A DNA stretch of 64,000 bases, taken from positions 176,546 through 240,545 of the forward strand of contig NZ_JBHTBQ010000035.1 of NCBI RefSeq assembly GCF_042664895.1, read 5' to 3'. The notes beneath the pieces were generated by a model. The model searched no databases. It worked only from the letters and a program-made list of their open reading frames with translations, and had not been told where the DNA came from. Origin of the DNA: Iodobacter arcticus. Its GTDB lineage: Bacteria > Pseudomonadota > Gammaproteobacteria > Burkholderiales > Chitinibacteraceae. The position numbers and the translations under genes are program-made. Positions 34,045 to 44,417 of the stretch are shown here, piece by piece. Each line of letters opens with the position of its first letter. Within the stretch, counting starts at the first letter, position 1.

Positions 34045-35355
34045 GTGAGTGATTTATTTGCAAAGCCCGGCCATATTCCCTTGGCCGAGCAATTACGCCC
34101 CAAAACCATCGCAGAAGTCGTTGGCCAGAGGCATTTACTCGCCCCCGGCAAGCCACTAGCCGCCGCCATTTCAGGTGGCAAGCTACACTCCATGATTCTA
34201 TGGGGGCCACCGGGCGTCGGCAAAACTACGCTTGCCCGCCTGCTTTCCAGCGCCTTTGATGTGGAATTTATTGCGCTTTCGGCCGTATTTTCTGGCGTAA
34301 AAGATATACGTGCCGCGATGGAAGAAGCGGAAAGCCATCGCAGCATGGGCCGGCACACCCTGCTCTTTGTGGATGAAGTACACCGATTCAATAAAGCACA
34401 GCAGGATGCATTCTTACCCTTTGTTGAATCAGGGCTTGTGACTTTTATTGGTGCAACCACCGAAAATCCTTCTTTCGAAGTCAACTCAGCCCTGCTTTCC
34501 CGCGCCCAGGTTTACGTTTTAAATGCCTTATCAGAAACCGAGCTGACAGAACTCCTACAGCGTGCCTGCAACGAGTGCCTGCCCGAGCTGACGTTTGAAT
34601 CTTCCGCCATTGATACGCTCACCGGCTTTGCAGATGGTGATGCCAGACGCCTGCTTAATCTGATCGAGCAATCGGCTACCGCCGCTTTGGCCGCAAAACG
34701 AACACAAATTGATGCCGCGTTTTTAAGTGAAACACTCACACTCAATGCCCGCCGTTTTGACAAAGGCGGCGACTCATTTTACGACCAGATTTCTGCCTTA
34801 CATAAATCGGTGCGCGGCTCCAACCCTGATGGTGCACTGTACTGGCTGACCCGCATGCTCGATGGCGGCGCAGATGCCCGCTATTTATCCCGCCGCATTG
34901 TTCGCATGGCATGGGAAGATATCGGCCTTGCCGACCCGCGCGCCATGCAAATTTGTAATGATGCCGCAAGCACTTTTGAGCGCCTAGGCAGCCCCGAAGG
35001 TGAGCTGGCGCTGGCGCAAGCGGTGATTTACCTCGCCATCGCGCCTAAATCCAATGCAGGCTATATGGCCTACAAAGCCGCCAAAGCCTTTATCGCCAGC
35101 GACAAAAGCCGCGAAGTCCCCGTGCATTTGCGTAATGCACCCACCAAGCTCATGAAAGAGCTGGGCTACGGCAAACGCTATCGCTACGCTCACGACGAGC
35201 CAGAGGCCTATGCAGCAGGCGAAAGCTATTTACCCGAAGGCTTAGAAGACATGCACTTTTACGAGCCAACCCCACGCGGGCTAGAAGGGAAAATTACCGA
35301 AAAATTACGCCACCTTGCCGAGCTGGATGCGGCGTGGTTAAAGCAAAATCAATAA
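34045..35355 (+). CDS. rarA: Replication-associated recombination protein RarA (MgsA)
   Basis: A clamp-loader-like AAA+ ATPase that acts at stalled replication forks. The 436 residues include Walker A WGPPGVGKTTLA (about 53-64), Walker B LLFVDEVHRFNKAQQD, the sensor GATTENPSFEVNSALLSR, and the C-terminal tetramerisation region with KSVRGSNPDGALYWL and RMAWEDIGLADPRA. The start is GTG. It follows lolA by 45 bp and shares the lolA-rarA-serS order with E. coli. Confidence 0.95.
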   Translation: MSDLFAKPGHIPLAEQLRPKTIAEVVGQRHLLAPGKPLAAAISGGKLHSMILWGPPGVGKTTLARLLSSAFDVEFIALSAVFSGVKDIRAAMEEAESHRSMGRHTLLFVDEVHRFNKAQQDAFLPFVESGLVTFIGATTENPSFEVNSALLSRAQVYVLNALSETELTELLQRACNECLPELTFESSAIDTLTGFADGDARRLLNLIEQSATAALAAKRTQIDAAFLSETLTLNARRFDKGGDSFYDQISALHKSVRGSNPDGALYWLTRMLDGGADARYLSRRIVRMAWEDIGLADPRAMQICNDAASTFERLGSPEGELALAQAVIYLAIAPKSNAGYMAYKAAKAFIASDKSREVPVHLRNAPTKLMKELGYGKRYRYAHDEPEAYAAGESYLPEGLEDMHFYEPTPRGLEGKITEKLRHLAELDAAWLKQNQ

Positions 35356-35372
35356 ACCAAGGCAAACCTAAC

Positions 35373-35575
35373 TAGTACAAAACCCAAATCTTGAACCACT
35401 TCGGCCCCAGAGAACACGGAGTTTCACGGAGAAAACCAAGCCATTACATCAAAAAAAATCAGCTATTGTTCGAACCACTCTGTTTTTCATAAAAAACAGG
35501 GGTTCACAACACCCATTTGGGTTTTCTCCTTTCCCTCGTTTTTGCCTTTCTCCGTGTTCTCTGTGTCTACAGATT
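35373..35575. repeat. Imperfect inverted repeat between rarA and serS
   Basis: The left part has CCAGAGAACACGGAGTTTCA and CGGAGAAAACC; the right part has GGTTTTCTCC and TTTCTCCGTGTTCTCTGTG in the opposite sense. Related sequence occurs at 26.1 kb. The 327-bp gap shows no gene. Confidence 0.65.
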
Positions 35576-35682
35576 TAAGGTTTAGATTTAGCTTTATAGA
35601 TTTGGCTTAAGATTTTAGGTTTTTAAGAGCTTGCCAGCCGTGTAAACTATCAACTATTCATTGAAACAAAAAGACAACGATT

Positions 35683-36957
35683 ATGCTCGATATCAACTTA
35701 CTCCGTACCGACTTGGAAAACGTGGCTGCACGCCTTGCTAGCCGCAAGTTTATTCTTGATGTAAGCGCGTTTTCTGCACTAGAAAACGAGCGTAAATCGC
35801 TGCAAACACGCACCCAAGACTTACAAGCCAAGCGCAATGCCAGCTCCAAGCTCATTGGCCAAGCTAAGGCGAAAGGTGAAGATGTATCGGTCATTATGTC
35901 CGATGTGGCCCATCTGGGTGACGAGCTCAAAGCCGCCGAAACCGCGCTGGCCGTGCTGCAAGAAAAAATCAACGATATGTTGCTCTCTATGCCTAATCTG
36001 CCGCACGAATCTGTGCCAGTTGGCAAAGACGAAACTGAAAACGAAGAAATCCTGCGTTGGGGCACGCCCCGCGTGTTCGATTTTGAAATCAAAGATCACG
36101 TTGATCTGGGCGGCCCGCTGGGCCTTGATTTTGAAACCGGCACTAAATTATCTGGTGCACGCTTTACTGCGCTGCGTGGCGGCATTGCCCGGATGCACCG
36201 CGCACTAGCACAATTTATGCTCAATACCCATACACTGGAGCATGGCTACGAAGAGGTTTACACGCCCTACTTGGTAAACGCCGCCAGCATGATGGGGACG
36301 GGGCAATTGCCTAAGTTTGAAGAAGATTTATTTAAAGTAAGCCGCCCAGATGCCGAGCCACTTTATCTGATCCCCACGGCTGAAGTCCCTGTCACCAATT
36401 TTGTCCGTGATAGCATCGTTAAGCTTGAAGACTTGCCGATGAAATTTACCGCACACACACCCTGCTTTCGCTCCGAAGCAGGCGCCTATGGCCGTGATGT
36501 GCGTGGCTTGATTCGCCAGCATCAATTTGAAAAAGTAGAGCTGGTGCAAATCGTTCATCCTGACGAATCGCTTAACACGCTAGAAACACTCACTGCTCAT
36601 GCAGAAGCCATCTTGCAAAAACTAGAGCTACCTTACCGAAAGGTAAAGCTCTGTACCGGCGATATGGGCTTTGGCGCGCAAATGACTTACGACTTAGAAG
36701 TATGGCTGCCTGCGCAAAACACCTACCGTGAGATTTCCAGCTGCTCCAGCATGGGCGCCTTCCAAGCCCGCCGCATGCAAGCCCGCTTTAAGAATGAACA
36801 AGGCAAGAACGAACTTGTTCACACACTGAACGGCTCGGGCCTAGCCGTAGGCCGCACCTTGGTTGCCGTACTGGAAAACTACCAGAATGCAGACGGCAGC
36901 ATCACGGTGCCTGCCGTATTGCGCCCTTATATGGGTGAGTTGGAATTGTTGAAGTAA
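35683..36957 (+). CDS. serS: Seryl-tRNA synthetase
   Basis: A class II aminoacyl-tRNA synthetase of 424 residues. An N-terminal coiled-coil arm (about 30-100) binds the long variable arm of tRNA-Ser. The catalytic domain has motif 2 (TPCFRSEAGAYGRDVRGLIR, about 261-280) and motif 3 (NGSGLAVGRTLVAVLENYQ near the C terminus), with the TAE serine-binding triad in LIPTAEVPVTN. A strong terminator follows. Confidence 0.97.
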   Translation: MLDINLLRTDLENVAARLASRKFILDVSAFSALENERKSLQTRTQDLQAKRNASSKLIGQAKAKGEDVSVIMSDVAHLGDELKAAETALAVLQEKINDMLLSMPNLPHESVPVGKDETENEEILRWGTPRVFDFEIKDHVDLGGPLGLDFETGTKLSGARFTALRGGIARMHRALAQFMLNTHTLEHGYEEVYTPYLVNAASMMGTGQLPKFEEDLFKVSRPDAEPLYLIPTAEVPVTNFVRDSIVKLEDLPMKFTAHTPCFRSEAGAYGRDVRGLIRQHQFEKVELVQIVHPDESLNTLETLTAHAEAILQKLELPYRKVKLCTGDMGFGAQMTYDLEVWLPAQNTYREISSCSSMGAFQARRMQARFKNEQGKNELVHTLNGSGLAVGRTLVAVLENYQNADGSITVPAVLRPYMGELELLK

Positions 36958-36974
36958 AAATATTTAGCGCATTC

Positions 36975-37003
36975 AAAAGCCGCTACCTAAGGTAGCGGCT
37001 TTT
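36975..37003 (+). terminator. Terminator of serS
   Basis: AAAAGCCGCTACC and GGTAGCGGCTTTT, a 13-bp perfect stem with a 3-base loop and further T on the plus strand; it may also stop minus-strand transcripts. Confidence 0.92.
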
Positions 37004-37032
37004 TTATTGCACCAGCAATCAAAAACAAAAAA

Positions 37033-37251
37033 TTACTTCAACCTTTCAAAAAAGCGCACATAAAGAATACCATTTGCTTTGAAATCGTAATTCATTCCAT
37101 TAAGTACCAGCAGATGTCCGCAGCAAAACGGTTTATAAAATCGATCTGACAACTGATAAAAAATAGCCTCCCCGCCTTCAGATACACCCGATACAATGGC
37201 CCCATCAGCCATATCACACAGCGCCGCTGCCACGCCCTGCCCCTTTCTCAT
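37033..37251 (-). CDS. Hypothetical small protein between serS and glnD
   Basis: A 72-codon minus-strand frame with no recognised motif. It contains a pair of cysteines (KPFCCGHLLV) and a basic end (RFFERLK). No clear ribosome site is seen, and it lies head to head with glnD, 36 bp apart. It could be a real orphan gene or chance. Confidence 0.3.
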   Translation of the reverse strand: MRKGQGVAAALCDMADGAIVSGVSEGGEAIFYQLSDRFYKPFCCGHLLVLNGMNYDFKANGILYVRFFERLK

Positions 37252-37287
37252 ATAAACTACAGCACCACCTTACAATTTGGCTGAGCT

Positions 37288-39855
37288 ATGCGCCCTGTTA
37301 GTGCCATCCGAGCTTCTTATGCTGCTGACAAAGCCGCCTTACACCAACGTTTTAACACCCCGAGTGAAGCCTTACCGATCTTGGGTGAGTTGGCACAGCT
37401 GACAGATCGTACTTTAAGCGAGCTGTGGGGCAGGCATCAGTTTATTGACGAGGTGCTGCTGGTGGCCGTTGGGGGCTATGGGCGGGGGGAGTTATTCCCT
37501 TATTCTGATGTGGATTTATTGATTTTATTGCCCGACCTGCCCTCGCCTGCGCTCTTAGAAAAGCTGGAAGTCTTTGTGGGCGAGCTGTGGGATATTGGTT
37601 TGGAAGTGGGGCATTCGGTGCGCACCACGGCCGACTGTATGCACGAGGCAGAGAAAGATATCACGGTGCAAACCGCTATTTTAGAAGCGCGGCTTTTGGT
37701 GGGGGACCCGGAGCGCTTTAAAGAATTTTATGACACGGTTCATCGCTATATCGATACCAAGGAATTCTTTGAAGCCAAATTATTAGAGCAACAAGCACGC
37801 TATGGCCGCTTTCAAAATGCCACCTATAATCTTGAACCTAATATCAAAGAAGCTCCGGGTGGCCTGCGCGATTTGCATTTAATAGGCTGGATTGCCGCCA
37901 GCCAGGGTTTAGGCCGCGATTGGCATGCTTTGGCACAGCTTAAAATGCTGACCGATGAAGAAATCATTAAATTAGAAAATGCCGAACGGGTATTGCGTGC
38001 CTATCGCATTCAATTGCACTGGCGGGCCAAGCGCCGTGAAGATCGTATTCTTTTTGATTATCAGCACACACTCGCCAGCGATTTTAAATTTGAAGACAGC
38101 GAGAAAGGTTCAATTCGCCTGAGAGCCAGTGAAGCCCTCATGGCCACCTATTACCGCTCTGCTCGTATTATTAGCCAACTCGCTCCTTTATTATTAGAAG
38201 CACTCAGGGCACGTATTTTTTCACAAATTGGGATTGAAATTTGCCCGATTAATGAATCATTTCAATTACGCGGCTCATCCTTAGAAATCACTGCACCTGA
38301 TGTGTTTCAACGCCAGCCTTCGGCCATCTTAGAATTATTCTGGCAATTAGAGCGTTTAAGGGATGCCCGGGATATCAGCCCCGCCACGCTCAGGGCACTT
38401 TGGCATGCCCGATCCAGCATTAACGACGATTTCCGCAGTGATCCTATTAATCAACAATTTTTTATTGATATTTTCCGCGAGCCGCGCGGCCTCACCCGCG
38501 TATTGCGCCGCATGAATCAATACGGCGTATTAGGCCGTTTTATTCCGGAATTTGGGCAGATTGTGGGCCGTATGCAGCATGATTTATTTCATGTTTATAC
38601 CGTGGATGAGCACACCCTGATGGTATTACGCAATGTGCGGCGCTTTGCCGTCAATGCCTTTACCCACGAATACCCAATGTGCTCACGCCTGCTGGCCGAA
38701 TTCGATCGGCCCGAAGTTTTATATCTGGCCGCGCTATTTCACGATATTGGCAAGGGGCGTGGGGGCGATCATTCGGCGCTTGGTAAAGAAATCGCTGCCA
38801 GATGGTGCCAAAGCATGCCATTGCCTATTGAGGATGCCCTGCTGATTACCTGGCTGGTTGAGCATCATCTGACCATGTCGTCCGTGGCGCAAAAACAGGA
38901 TGTGTACGACCCTGAAACAATTCAGGCCTTCGCCACTTGGGTAGGGGACCAGCGCAAACTCACCGCCATTTATCTACTGACCGTGGCCGATATTCGCGGC
39001 ACCAGCCCCAAGGTATGGAATGCGTGGAAAGCCAAATTGCTTGAAGATTTGTTTAAAGCCACCCAGCGCCTGTTAAGCAATACCAATAGTGACCGCTCCT
39101 GGCTAGAGGAGCGGCAAGACGAAGCACTGCGACTGATCCGCTTACATGGCTTGCGCCAGGAAGCGCATGAAGAATTCTGGAAAGTGCTCGACACCGTGTA
39201 TTTTTTGCGCCATGACGCCAAAGAAATTGCCTGGCACACCCGCATGTTATTTTCTCGTGTCAATACGCTTAAACCGATTGTGCGCGCACGGCTGTCAGAA
39301 TCAGGCGAAGGCTTGCAAGTGATGGTGTATAGCGTGGATAAGAATGATTTATTCGCACAAATTTGCAGCTTCTTTGAGCGCTCTGGCTATACCATTTTTG
39401 ATGCGCATATTCATACCACGCAAAATGGCTACGCCCTGGATAGTTTCTATGTGTATATCCCCGACAATCGGGTAGAGAATTATCGCGATTTAATTGCTTA
39501 TATTGAGTTTGAGCTTAGCCAGCAATTAGAAAAAGGCCTGCCACTGGGCTCGGTACATAAAACACGAATCTCGCGCCAACTTAAACATTTCCCTATTCAG
39601 CCGCATGTGATGATCCGCCCGGATGAGCGCGGCAAATACCATGTTTTATCCATTGCGGCAGGCGACAGAACAGGGTTGTTATCAACAATTGCCCGTGTAT
39701 TGGCAAATAACCGCATTGAAATTCAATCGGCAAAGATTATGACTTTAGGCGAGCGGGCAGAAGATAATTTCTTAATCAGCGGTAAATTACTCAAAGATCA
39801 ACACGCCACAAGGGCTTTAGAAGCCGAGCTATTACAGGCGATTCATGCACATTAA
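37288..39855 (+). CDS. glnD: [Protein-PII] uridylyltransferase/uridylyl-removing enzyme GlnD
   Basis: GlnD senses glutamine and uridylylates or deuridylylates PII proteins, setting nitrogen assimilation. The 855 residues contain the nucleotidyltransferase motif GGYGRGELFPYSDVDLLIL (about 61-79), the HD hydrolase motif LFHDIGKGRGGDHS (about 485-498) and two C-terminal ACT domains (about 680-855). The length is slightly shorter than the 890 residues of E. coli. The ribosome site is weak. Confidence 0.96.
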   Translation: MRPVSAIRASYAADKAALHQRFNTPSEALPILGELAQLTDRTLSELWGRHQFIDEVLLVAVGGYGRGELFPYSDVDLLILLPDLPSPALLEKLEVFVGELWDIGLEVGHSVRTTADCMHEAEKDITVQTAILEARLLVGDPERFKEFYDTVHRYIDTKEFFEAKLLEQQARYGRFQNATYNLEPNIKEAPGGLRDLHLIGWIAASQGLGRDWHALAQLKMLTDEEIIKLENAERVLRAYRIQLHWRAKRREDRILFDYQHTLASDFKFEDSEKGSIRLRASEALMATYYRSARIISQLAPLLLEALRARIFSQIGIEICPINESFQLRGSSLEITAPDVFQRQPSAILELFWQLERLRDARDISPATLRALWHARSSINDDFRSDPINQQFFIDIFREPRGLTRVLRRMNQYGVLGRFIPEFGQIVGRMQHDLFHVYTVDEHTLMVLRNVRRFAVNAFTHEYPMCSRLLAEFDRPEVLYLAALFHDIGKGRGGDHSALGKEIAARWCQSMPLPIEDALLITWLVEHHLTMSSVAQKQDVYDPETIQAFATWVGDQRKLTAIYLLTVADIRGTSPKVWNAWKAKLLEDLFKATQRLLSNTNSDRSWLEERQDEALRLIRLHGLRQEAHEEFWKVLDTVYFLRHDAKEIAWHTRMLFSRVNTLKPIVRARLSESGEGLQVMVYSVDKNDLFAQICSFFERSGYTIFDAHIHTTQNGYALDSFYVYIPDNRVENYRDLIAYIEFELSQQLEKGLPLGSVHKTRISRQLKHFPIQPHVMIRPDERGKYHVLSIAAGDRTGLLSTIARVLANNRIEIQSAKIMTLGERAEDNFLISGKLLKDQHATRALEAELLQAIHAH

Positions 39856-39896
39856 GTTTTCTAATAAAAAGCAGCTGCTAAAGCCCTGCCCGCGAA

Positions 39897-42800
39897 TTAG
39901 TACGGCGCATTATATTTTTGCAGCAGGGTTTCGCATTGCTTCTGGCCACGCATAAAATCAAATACACCCATCGCATCATACAAAGGTTTAAGCTCACCGG
40001 CGGATGTGCGGGCATGGTTTTTTTGCAAGCGGGAATGGACATCAAAAGCCAGTAAATCTGAGCCACACAGTAGCTGATGCAGCTCTTGTATATCTGCCAA
40101 AAACTGCGTGGTATCCAGCGCCGTTGCATTCATCTCTGCCGCCAGCGGCACTTGGGCTAATAATGGCCGCATGATACGGCTCGTGCTAATCACTGCATCG
40201 CTAAGCTGCTCGCTTATTTGGCTGTCCACCCCATATAAATCCACATTTTTCAGCATGTTTTCTGCATTTTTAGCCACGGCAGTCAGGTAGCTGGCTCCCA
40301 CCGTTGCGGCCAATCCTTTTAAGGTATGCATAAGCCGGCCCGCATCGAGTACATTGCCCGCTTGCAATAGCACATCTAGCTGCTTGGGTATATCGCTGAC
40401 TTCTACCAAAAAAGACTGCAAAACCCGCTCATATAAGTCCTTATTATTTCCCAAACGCTCAAGTGCTCCTGCTGTATCAAGCTCTTCTTTATCAGGTAGT
40501 GTTTCCGGGGAGAGCATTGCATTGGCAGCCTGGGCTTCTTCTGATGCAGGTTGGCGGCTGGCTAGCCTCACCTGGCTCTGCACAACATGGATAAGATGCA
40601 CCAGATCAAAGGGCTTGCCGATATGATCATTCATGCCCGCTGCCAGGCATGCTTCCCGATCAGAATCCATCGCGTTTGCCGTCATCGCAATCACCGGCAA
40701 GGTACTCAAGCCTAATCCGTGGCGAATAATATGCGTGGCGGTATAGCCATCCATCACCGGCATCTGCACATCCATTAACACCGCGTCAAAGGGGCGCTGT
40801 GCTTTGGTGATGGCATCAATCGCTAATTGCCCATTTGCCGCCAGCTCAACCAAAGCGCCCTCTGCACTGAGTAATTCCTGTGCCACTTGCTGGTTCATTA
40901 AATTGTCTTCAACCACCAGCAAATGCAAACCCATCAAGCGACAAGGCTTCAGCCCCGCCGTTCTTGGCCTTGCACGCAAATTACTCAAGCCTGCTCTGGC
41001 ATCGGCCACGGCATCAAATAGCATCGATGCCGTTACGGGCTTCACTAGAAAACAATTGACGGCGACTTGCTCTTCATTTGTTCTTTGGGAAAGGAGCTCC
41101 CGGCCATGTGTTGTCACCATCACAATAATGGGCGCATCTAATGCTGGCATTATATTTCGAATGCGTAAGCTGGTTTCCCAGCCATCAATATCTGGCATTT
41201 GCCAGTCAACAAAAATAGCCTGATAGCTCGCTTGTGCAGTACGAGCACGTGCTTCCACCATCGCCACCGCCTCTAGTCCACCTTTGGCCACATCGACTTG
41301 CCAGCCCCAGGAACGTGCCATATCCACCATAATATCGCGGGCAGTGGCGCTATCATCCACCACCAAAACCTTTAAATGAGCCAGTGATTCCCTCATATCA
41401 GAGCGATCTGCCTCGTTAGGCAGCTCATCTGCCACGGGCAGGTTCAAGGTAAAATGAAACATACTGCCTTGGCCAACCGCACTCTCGAGCATCAGTTGCC
41501 CGCCCATCATATCAACTAGGCGCTTACAAATAGATAAGCCCAGCCCCGTGCCTCCAAAGCGTCTTGTTGTAGACACTTCTGCCTGCGAAAACCCATCAAA
41601 AATATGCAGCTGGTTTTCCTGTGCAATACCAATACCGCTATCTCTCACCGAGATATACAAACGGGTATTCACACCCTCCCGTGCCAGCACCTTAAATTGA
41701 ATGACGACCTCACCTTTATCCGTGAATTTAATCGCATTTCCTGCCAGATTAATCAGCACCTGCCTCAAACGTAATGCATCGCCAACTAGCCCCTTAGGCG
41801 TGGCCAGATCAATATCAAACAAAACCTCGAGTGGCTTTGTGCCCACATTCGCCGATAGAATCACCGACAGATCTCTTAACAACCTATCTAAGCGAAAAGG
41901 CTGTGGATCCAGCTCCATTTTACCGGCCTCCATTTTGGAGAAATCTAGAATATCGTTCAGCAAACCCAGTAGTGATTGTGCAGCACCCTCGGTTTTGCTG
42001 GTGTAATCCAATTGGCGAGGGCTAAGATCGGTATTTTGCAACAGCTTCAGCATGCCCAGAATGGCATTCATTGGCGTACGAATTTCATGACTCATATTGG
42101 CCAGAAACTGGCTTTTAGCCACGGTGGCGGCTTCTGCCGTAGCTTTGGCCGCCTGCAATGACAATTCATAATTTTTAATTTCAGTAATATCGGTACGTAT
42201 TGCAATATATTGCCCAGGGATTCCATCTACGCCCAAAAGCGGCACGATAGTCGAATCCACCCAATAGTGCTGGCCATTTTTTCTGTGATTTTTGATTTCG
42301 CCATGCCACACCTTGCCGCTAGAAATAGTGGCCCAAAGCGCGGCAAAAAATTCAGCCGAATGAAACCCTGAATTGATAATCCGATGATTTTTACCCAGCA
42401 ACTCTTCTCTTGAATAGCCGGTAATTTGACAGAATAAATTATTAGCATACAAAATAGTGCCGTTCAGATCAGTAATACTGACAATAGCATGCTGATCAAG
42501 GGCAAACTTCTGATTGCTCAACTCACTGTTTTGAGTAAACAAGCGGGCAGAAACCTGATTAAGCGCATTCCCCAGCGCTTGAATTTCCGTAGTCTCATTA
42601 GAAACATCCACTCTAGCGCCCAGCGAATGATCTAAATCAGTTGCAAATTGCGTTGCCCGCTGCAAAGCACTAATCGGTGGGCGTAACAATAATTTCAGCA
42701 AACCCAGCGTGGCCAATATCGCCAGTGCAATAATTAATAAAGCATGCATCCAAATGGTAATGGCCGCCTGGTTGACACGATCTAATTTGTAACTCAGCCG

Positions 42801-43328
42801 CACCCAGCCCACAACAGAGCCCGCAGTAATTGGCTGCCAAACCGACATGACTTCAGATTGATCGGCACCATTTGCCGCAGACTGAGCTTGCGGCTCTCGC
42901 TGAGAAAAAGGCTGAGCCTCCTGAGGGACAAGTAATTTCGTATGACTAAACCGAGGCACCGCGCGGCCTTTTTCATGCGCCACTTCACTGAGCAGCTTGC
43001 CTTGTGCATCGCTGATCTGAACCAGCAACACCGCCGGCATTGCCGCTGTTTGCATAGAGATTGCTTCTATACTGACCAAATCATCGACCAGTAAAAACTG
43101 AGCATTCACCGTCGCTAAGTTTTGCGCCAAAGCCGCCATATTGGTCATGATGGTGGCGCGTAACAGATCTGTTTGCTTTTTTGCGGTATATGCACCATAG
43201 GCCAATAAAGACACCACAAGGCATACCGAAGTTAACAACAAAATCTGGCTGGCCAAGCTGTGGGGAAAGGCTGCATATACTGCTTGCCACACTCTCGCCA
43301 AAGAAATAACGGGCTTAGGCGTGCTCAT
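39897..43328 (-). CDS. Hybrid sensor histidine kinase with PAS, two receiver domains and HPt
   Basis: A 1143-residue multidomain kinase. Order: TM1 about 26-48, periplasmic region to about 188, TM2 about 192-214, HAMP-like linker, PAS about 280-395, HisKA with SHEIRTPMNAILGM (His near 413), HATPase (NLAGNAIKFTDKG, DSGIGIAQ, FGGTGLGLSI), receiver 1 (VLVVDDSATARD, Asp in IFVDWQMPDIDG), receiver 2 (LLVVEDNLMNQQVA, Asp in VLMDVQMPVMDG) and a C-terminal HPt domain with MHTLKGLAATVGA. All phosphorelay residues are present. Its ATG abuts the stop of a periplasmic binding protein gene, which is probably its signal-binding partner. Confidence 0.93.
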   Translation of the reverse strand: MSTPKPVISLARVWQAVYAAFPHSLASQILLLTSVCLVVSLLAYGAYTAKKQTDLLRATIMTNMAALAQNLATVNAQFLLVDDLVSIEAISMQTAAMPAVLLVQISDAQGKLLSEVAHEKGRAVPRFSHTKLLVPQEAQPFSQREPQAQSAANGADQSEVMSVWQPITAGSVVGWVRLSYKLDRVNQAAITIWMHALLIIALAILATLGLLKLLLRPPISALQRATQFATDLDHSLGARVDVSNETTEIQALGNALNQVSARLFTQNSELSNQKFALDQHAIVSITDLNGTILYANNLFCQITGYSREELLGKNHRIINSGFHSAEFFAALWATISSGKVWHGEIKNHRKNGQHYWVDSTIVPLLGVDGIPGQYIAIRTDITEIKNYELSLQAAKATAEAATVAKSQFLANMSHEIRTPMNAILGMLKLLQNTDLSPRQLDYTSKTEGAAQSLLGLLNDILDFSKMEAGKMELDPQPFRLDRLLRDLSVILSANVGTKPLEVLFDIDLATPKGLVGDALRLRQVLINLAGNAIKFTDKGEVVIQFKVLAREGVNTRLYISVRDSGIGIAQENQLHIFDGFSQAEVSTTRRFGGTGLGLSICKRLVDMMGGQLMLESAVGQGSMFHFTLNLPVADELPNEADRSDMRESLAHLKVLVVDDSATARDIMVDMARSWGWQVDVAKGGLEAVAMVEARARTAQASYQAIFVDWQMPDIDGWETSLRIRNIMPALDAPIIVMVTTHGRELLSQRTNEEQVAVNCFLVKPVTASMLFDAVADARAGLSNLRARPRTAGLKPCRLMGLHLLVVEDNLMNQQVAQELLSAEGALVELAANGQLAIDAITKAQRPFDAVLMDVQMPVMDGYTATHIIRHGLGLSTLPVIAMTANAMDSDREACLAAGMNDHIGKPFDLVHLIHVVQSQVRLASRQPASEEAQAANAMLSPETLPDKEELDTAGALERLGNNKDLYERVLQSFLVEVSDIPKQLDVLLQAGNVLDAGRLMHTLKGLAATVGASYLTAVAKNAENMLKNVDLYGVDSQISEQLSDAVISTSRIMRPLLAQVPLAAEMNATALDTTQFLADIQELHQLLCGSDLLAFDVHSRLQKNHARTSAGELKPLYDAMGVFDFMRGQKQCETLLQKYNAPY

Positions 43329-44171
43329 CTAGTTTTTCTCTGGCACATCATATTGTTGAAGTTTTAACGTTTCCAAAGGCAAATAATCTTTTTCATAAGC
43401 CGTCAGTACCGGGTCTGGAAAGCGGATATCTTTTAACAACGCGCGCCCTGCCACATCTTTTGCTAAAGCCAGAAACGCTTGGGATATCGCATCACGTACT
43501 TTTAAGGGCACACGCGGATGGGCCACAATAGGATGCGAGGCCACTTCGGGCGTTTTGTAAATGATGCGCAGTTGCTCGCGAACTTCGGGCGCCTCATCAT
43601 TAAAAGCAGAAACCACACTCCCCCCTGCGGCGACATCATTACGAGCCAAATGCCTGAATACATTAGGATGTGTGCCTAAGTAGCGCGGCGTGAATTTAAG
43701 CCCCTGCTCCTCTATAAGCAAAGCGCGTAAATAAAGCGAAGCACCAAACGCATTGGGCGCAGAAAACGCAATCGTTTGGCCGTTTAAATCATAAACCGAT
43801 TTAAATACGCTTTCCCGCCTGACCAATAACACCCCTACCAAAGGCTGACTGTCCCGCAGCAGCGGGATATAGCCTTGCGTTGATTTAGTCATCACCACCT
43901 GATAGGGATTCACATAGGCAAAGTCGGCAGTGCCTTTCATCAGCTCAGCTTCAAATTTAGGGAAAGAGGCCAGGAGCTTAAGCTCTAGCTCTATCCCTGT
44001 ATCGCGTGAAATACGTCGCAGAACAGGCATCCACTCCTGATGCAATTGAGCAGGGCTAAACTGAGGAACCACCGAAATAGTGTACTTCACCGGCGAGCCC
44101 GCCCAGCTACTCGTTGTGAGCATCAGCGCAACACAAAACCTCCCCAGTCCCTTCAGCAAAAACGTATGCAT
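43329..44171 (-). CDS. PhnD-like periplasmic binding protein coupled to the hybrid kinase
   Basis: A 280-residue exported protein: signal peptide (FCVALMLTTSSWAG), then a periplasmic-binding fold of the phosphate/phosphonate-binding (PhnD) type, with FPKFEAELMKGTADFAYVNP, YDLNGQTIAFSAPNAFGAS and VVSAFNDEAPEVREQLRI. No ABC transporter genes are nearby. The gene ends exactly where the hybrid kinase begins, so it most likely presents a ligand to the kinase rather than to a permease. The ATG at 44171 has an AGGA site at proper spacing; an upstream ATG at 44189 is less likely. Confidence 0.85.
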   Translation of the reverse strand: MHTFLLKGLGRFCVALMLTTSSWAGSPVKYTISVVPQFSPAQLHQEWMPVLRRISRDTGIELELKLLASFPKFEAELMKGTADFAYVNPYQVVMTKSTQGYIPLLRDSQPLVGVLLVRRESVFKSVYDLNGQTIAFSAPNAFGASLYLRALLIEEQGLKFTPRYLGTHPNVFRHLARNDVAAGGSVVSAFNDEAPEVREQLRIIYKTPEVASHPIVAHPRVPLKVRDAISQAFLALAKDVAGRALLKDIRFPDPVLTAYEKDYLPLETLKLQQYDVPEKN

Positions 44172-44417
44172 TCCTCTTCCTAAAAGCAATACCGGCTAGC
44201 ATCAGGATAGTGTGCAATTGATCGCATCGTCAGAAAGTGATCGATTATTTTCCGAAAAAAGGTGATCCACAGGCTCATTTTGAAAAAGAAAAACAAAGAT
44301 TAGGCAAAACTCGCAAATGTATGCCAACGATGAAATATCAATACAAAAAAATAGGTTAAACAGAAAGGGAAATAAGTGCATAAAAGAAAATAGCTGAGTC
44401 GCGTAGACTCAAAAAAC

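Noticed and set aside
43329..44171. Component of a phosphonate ABC importer
   Set aside because: No permease or ATPase genes adjoin; the gene is coupled to a kinase instead.
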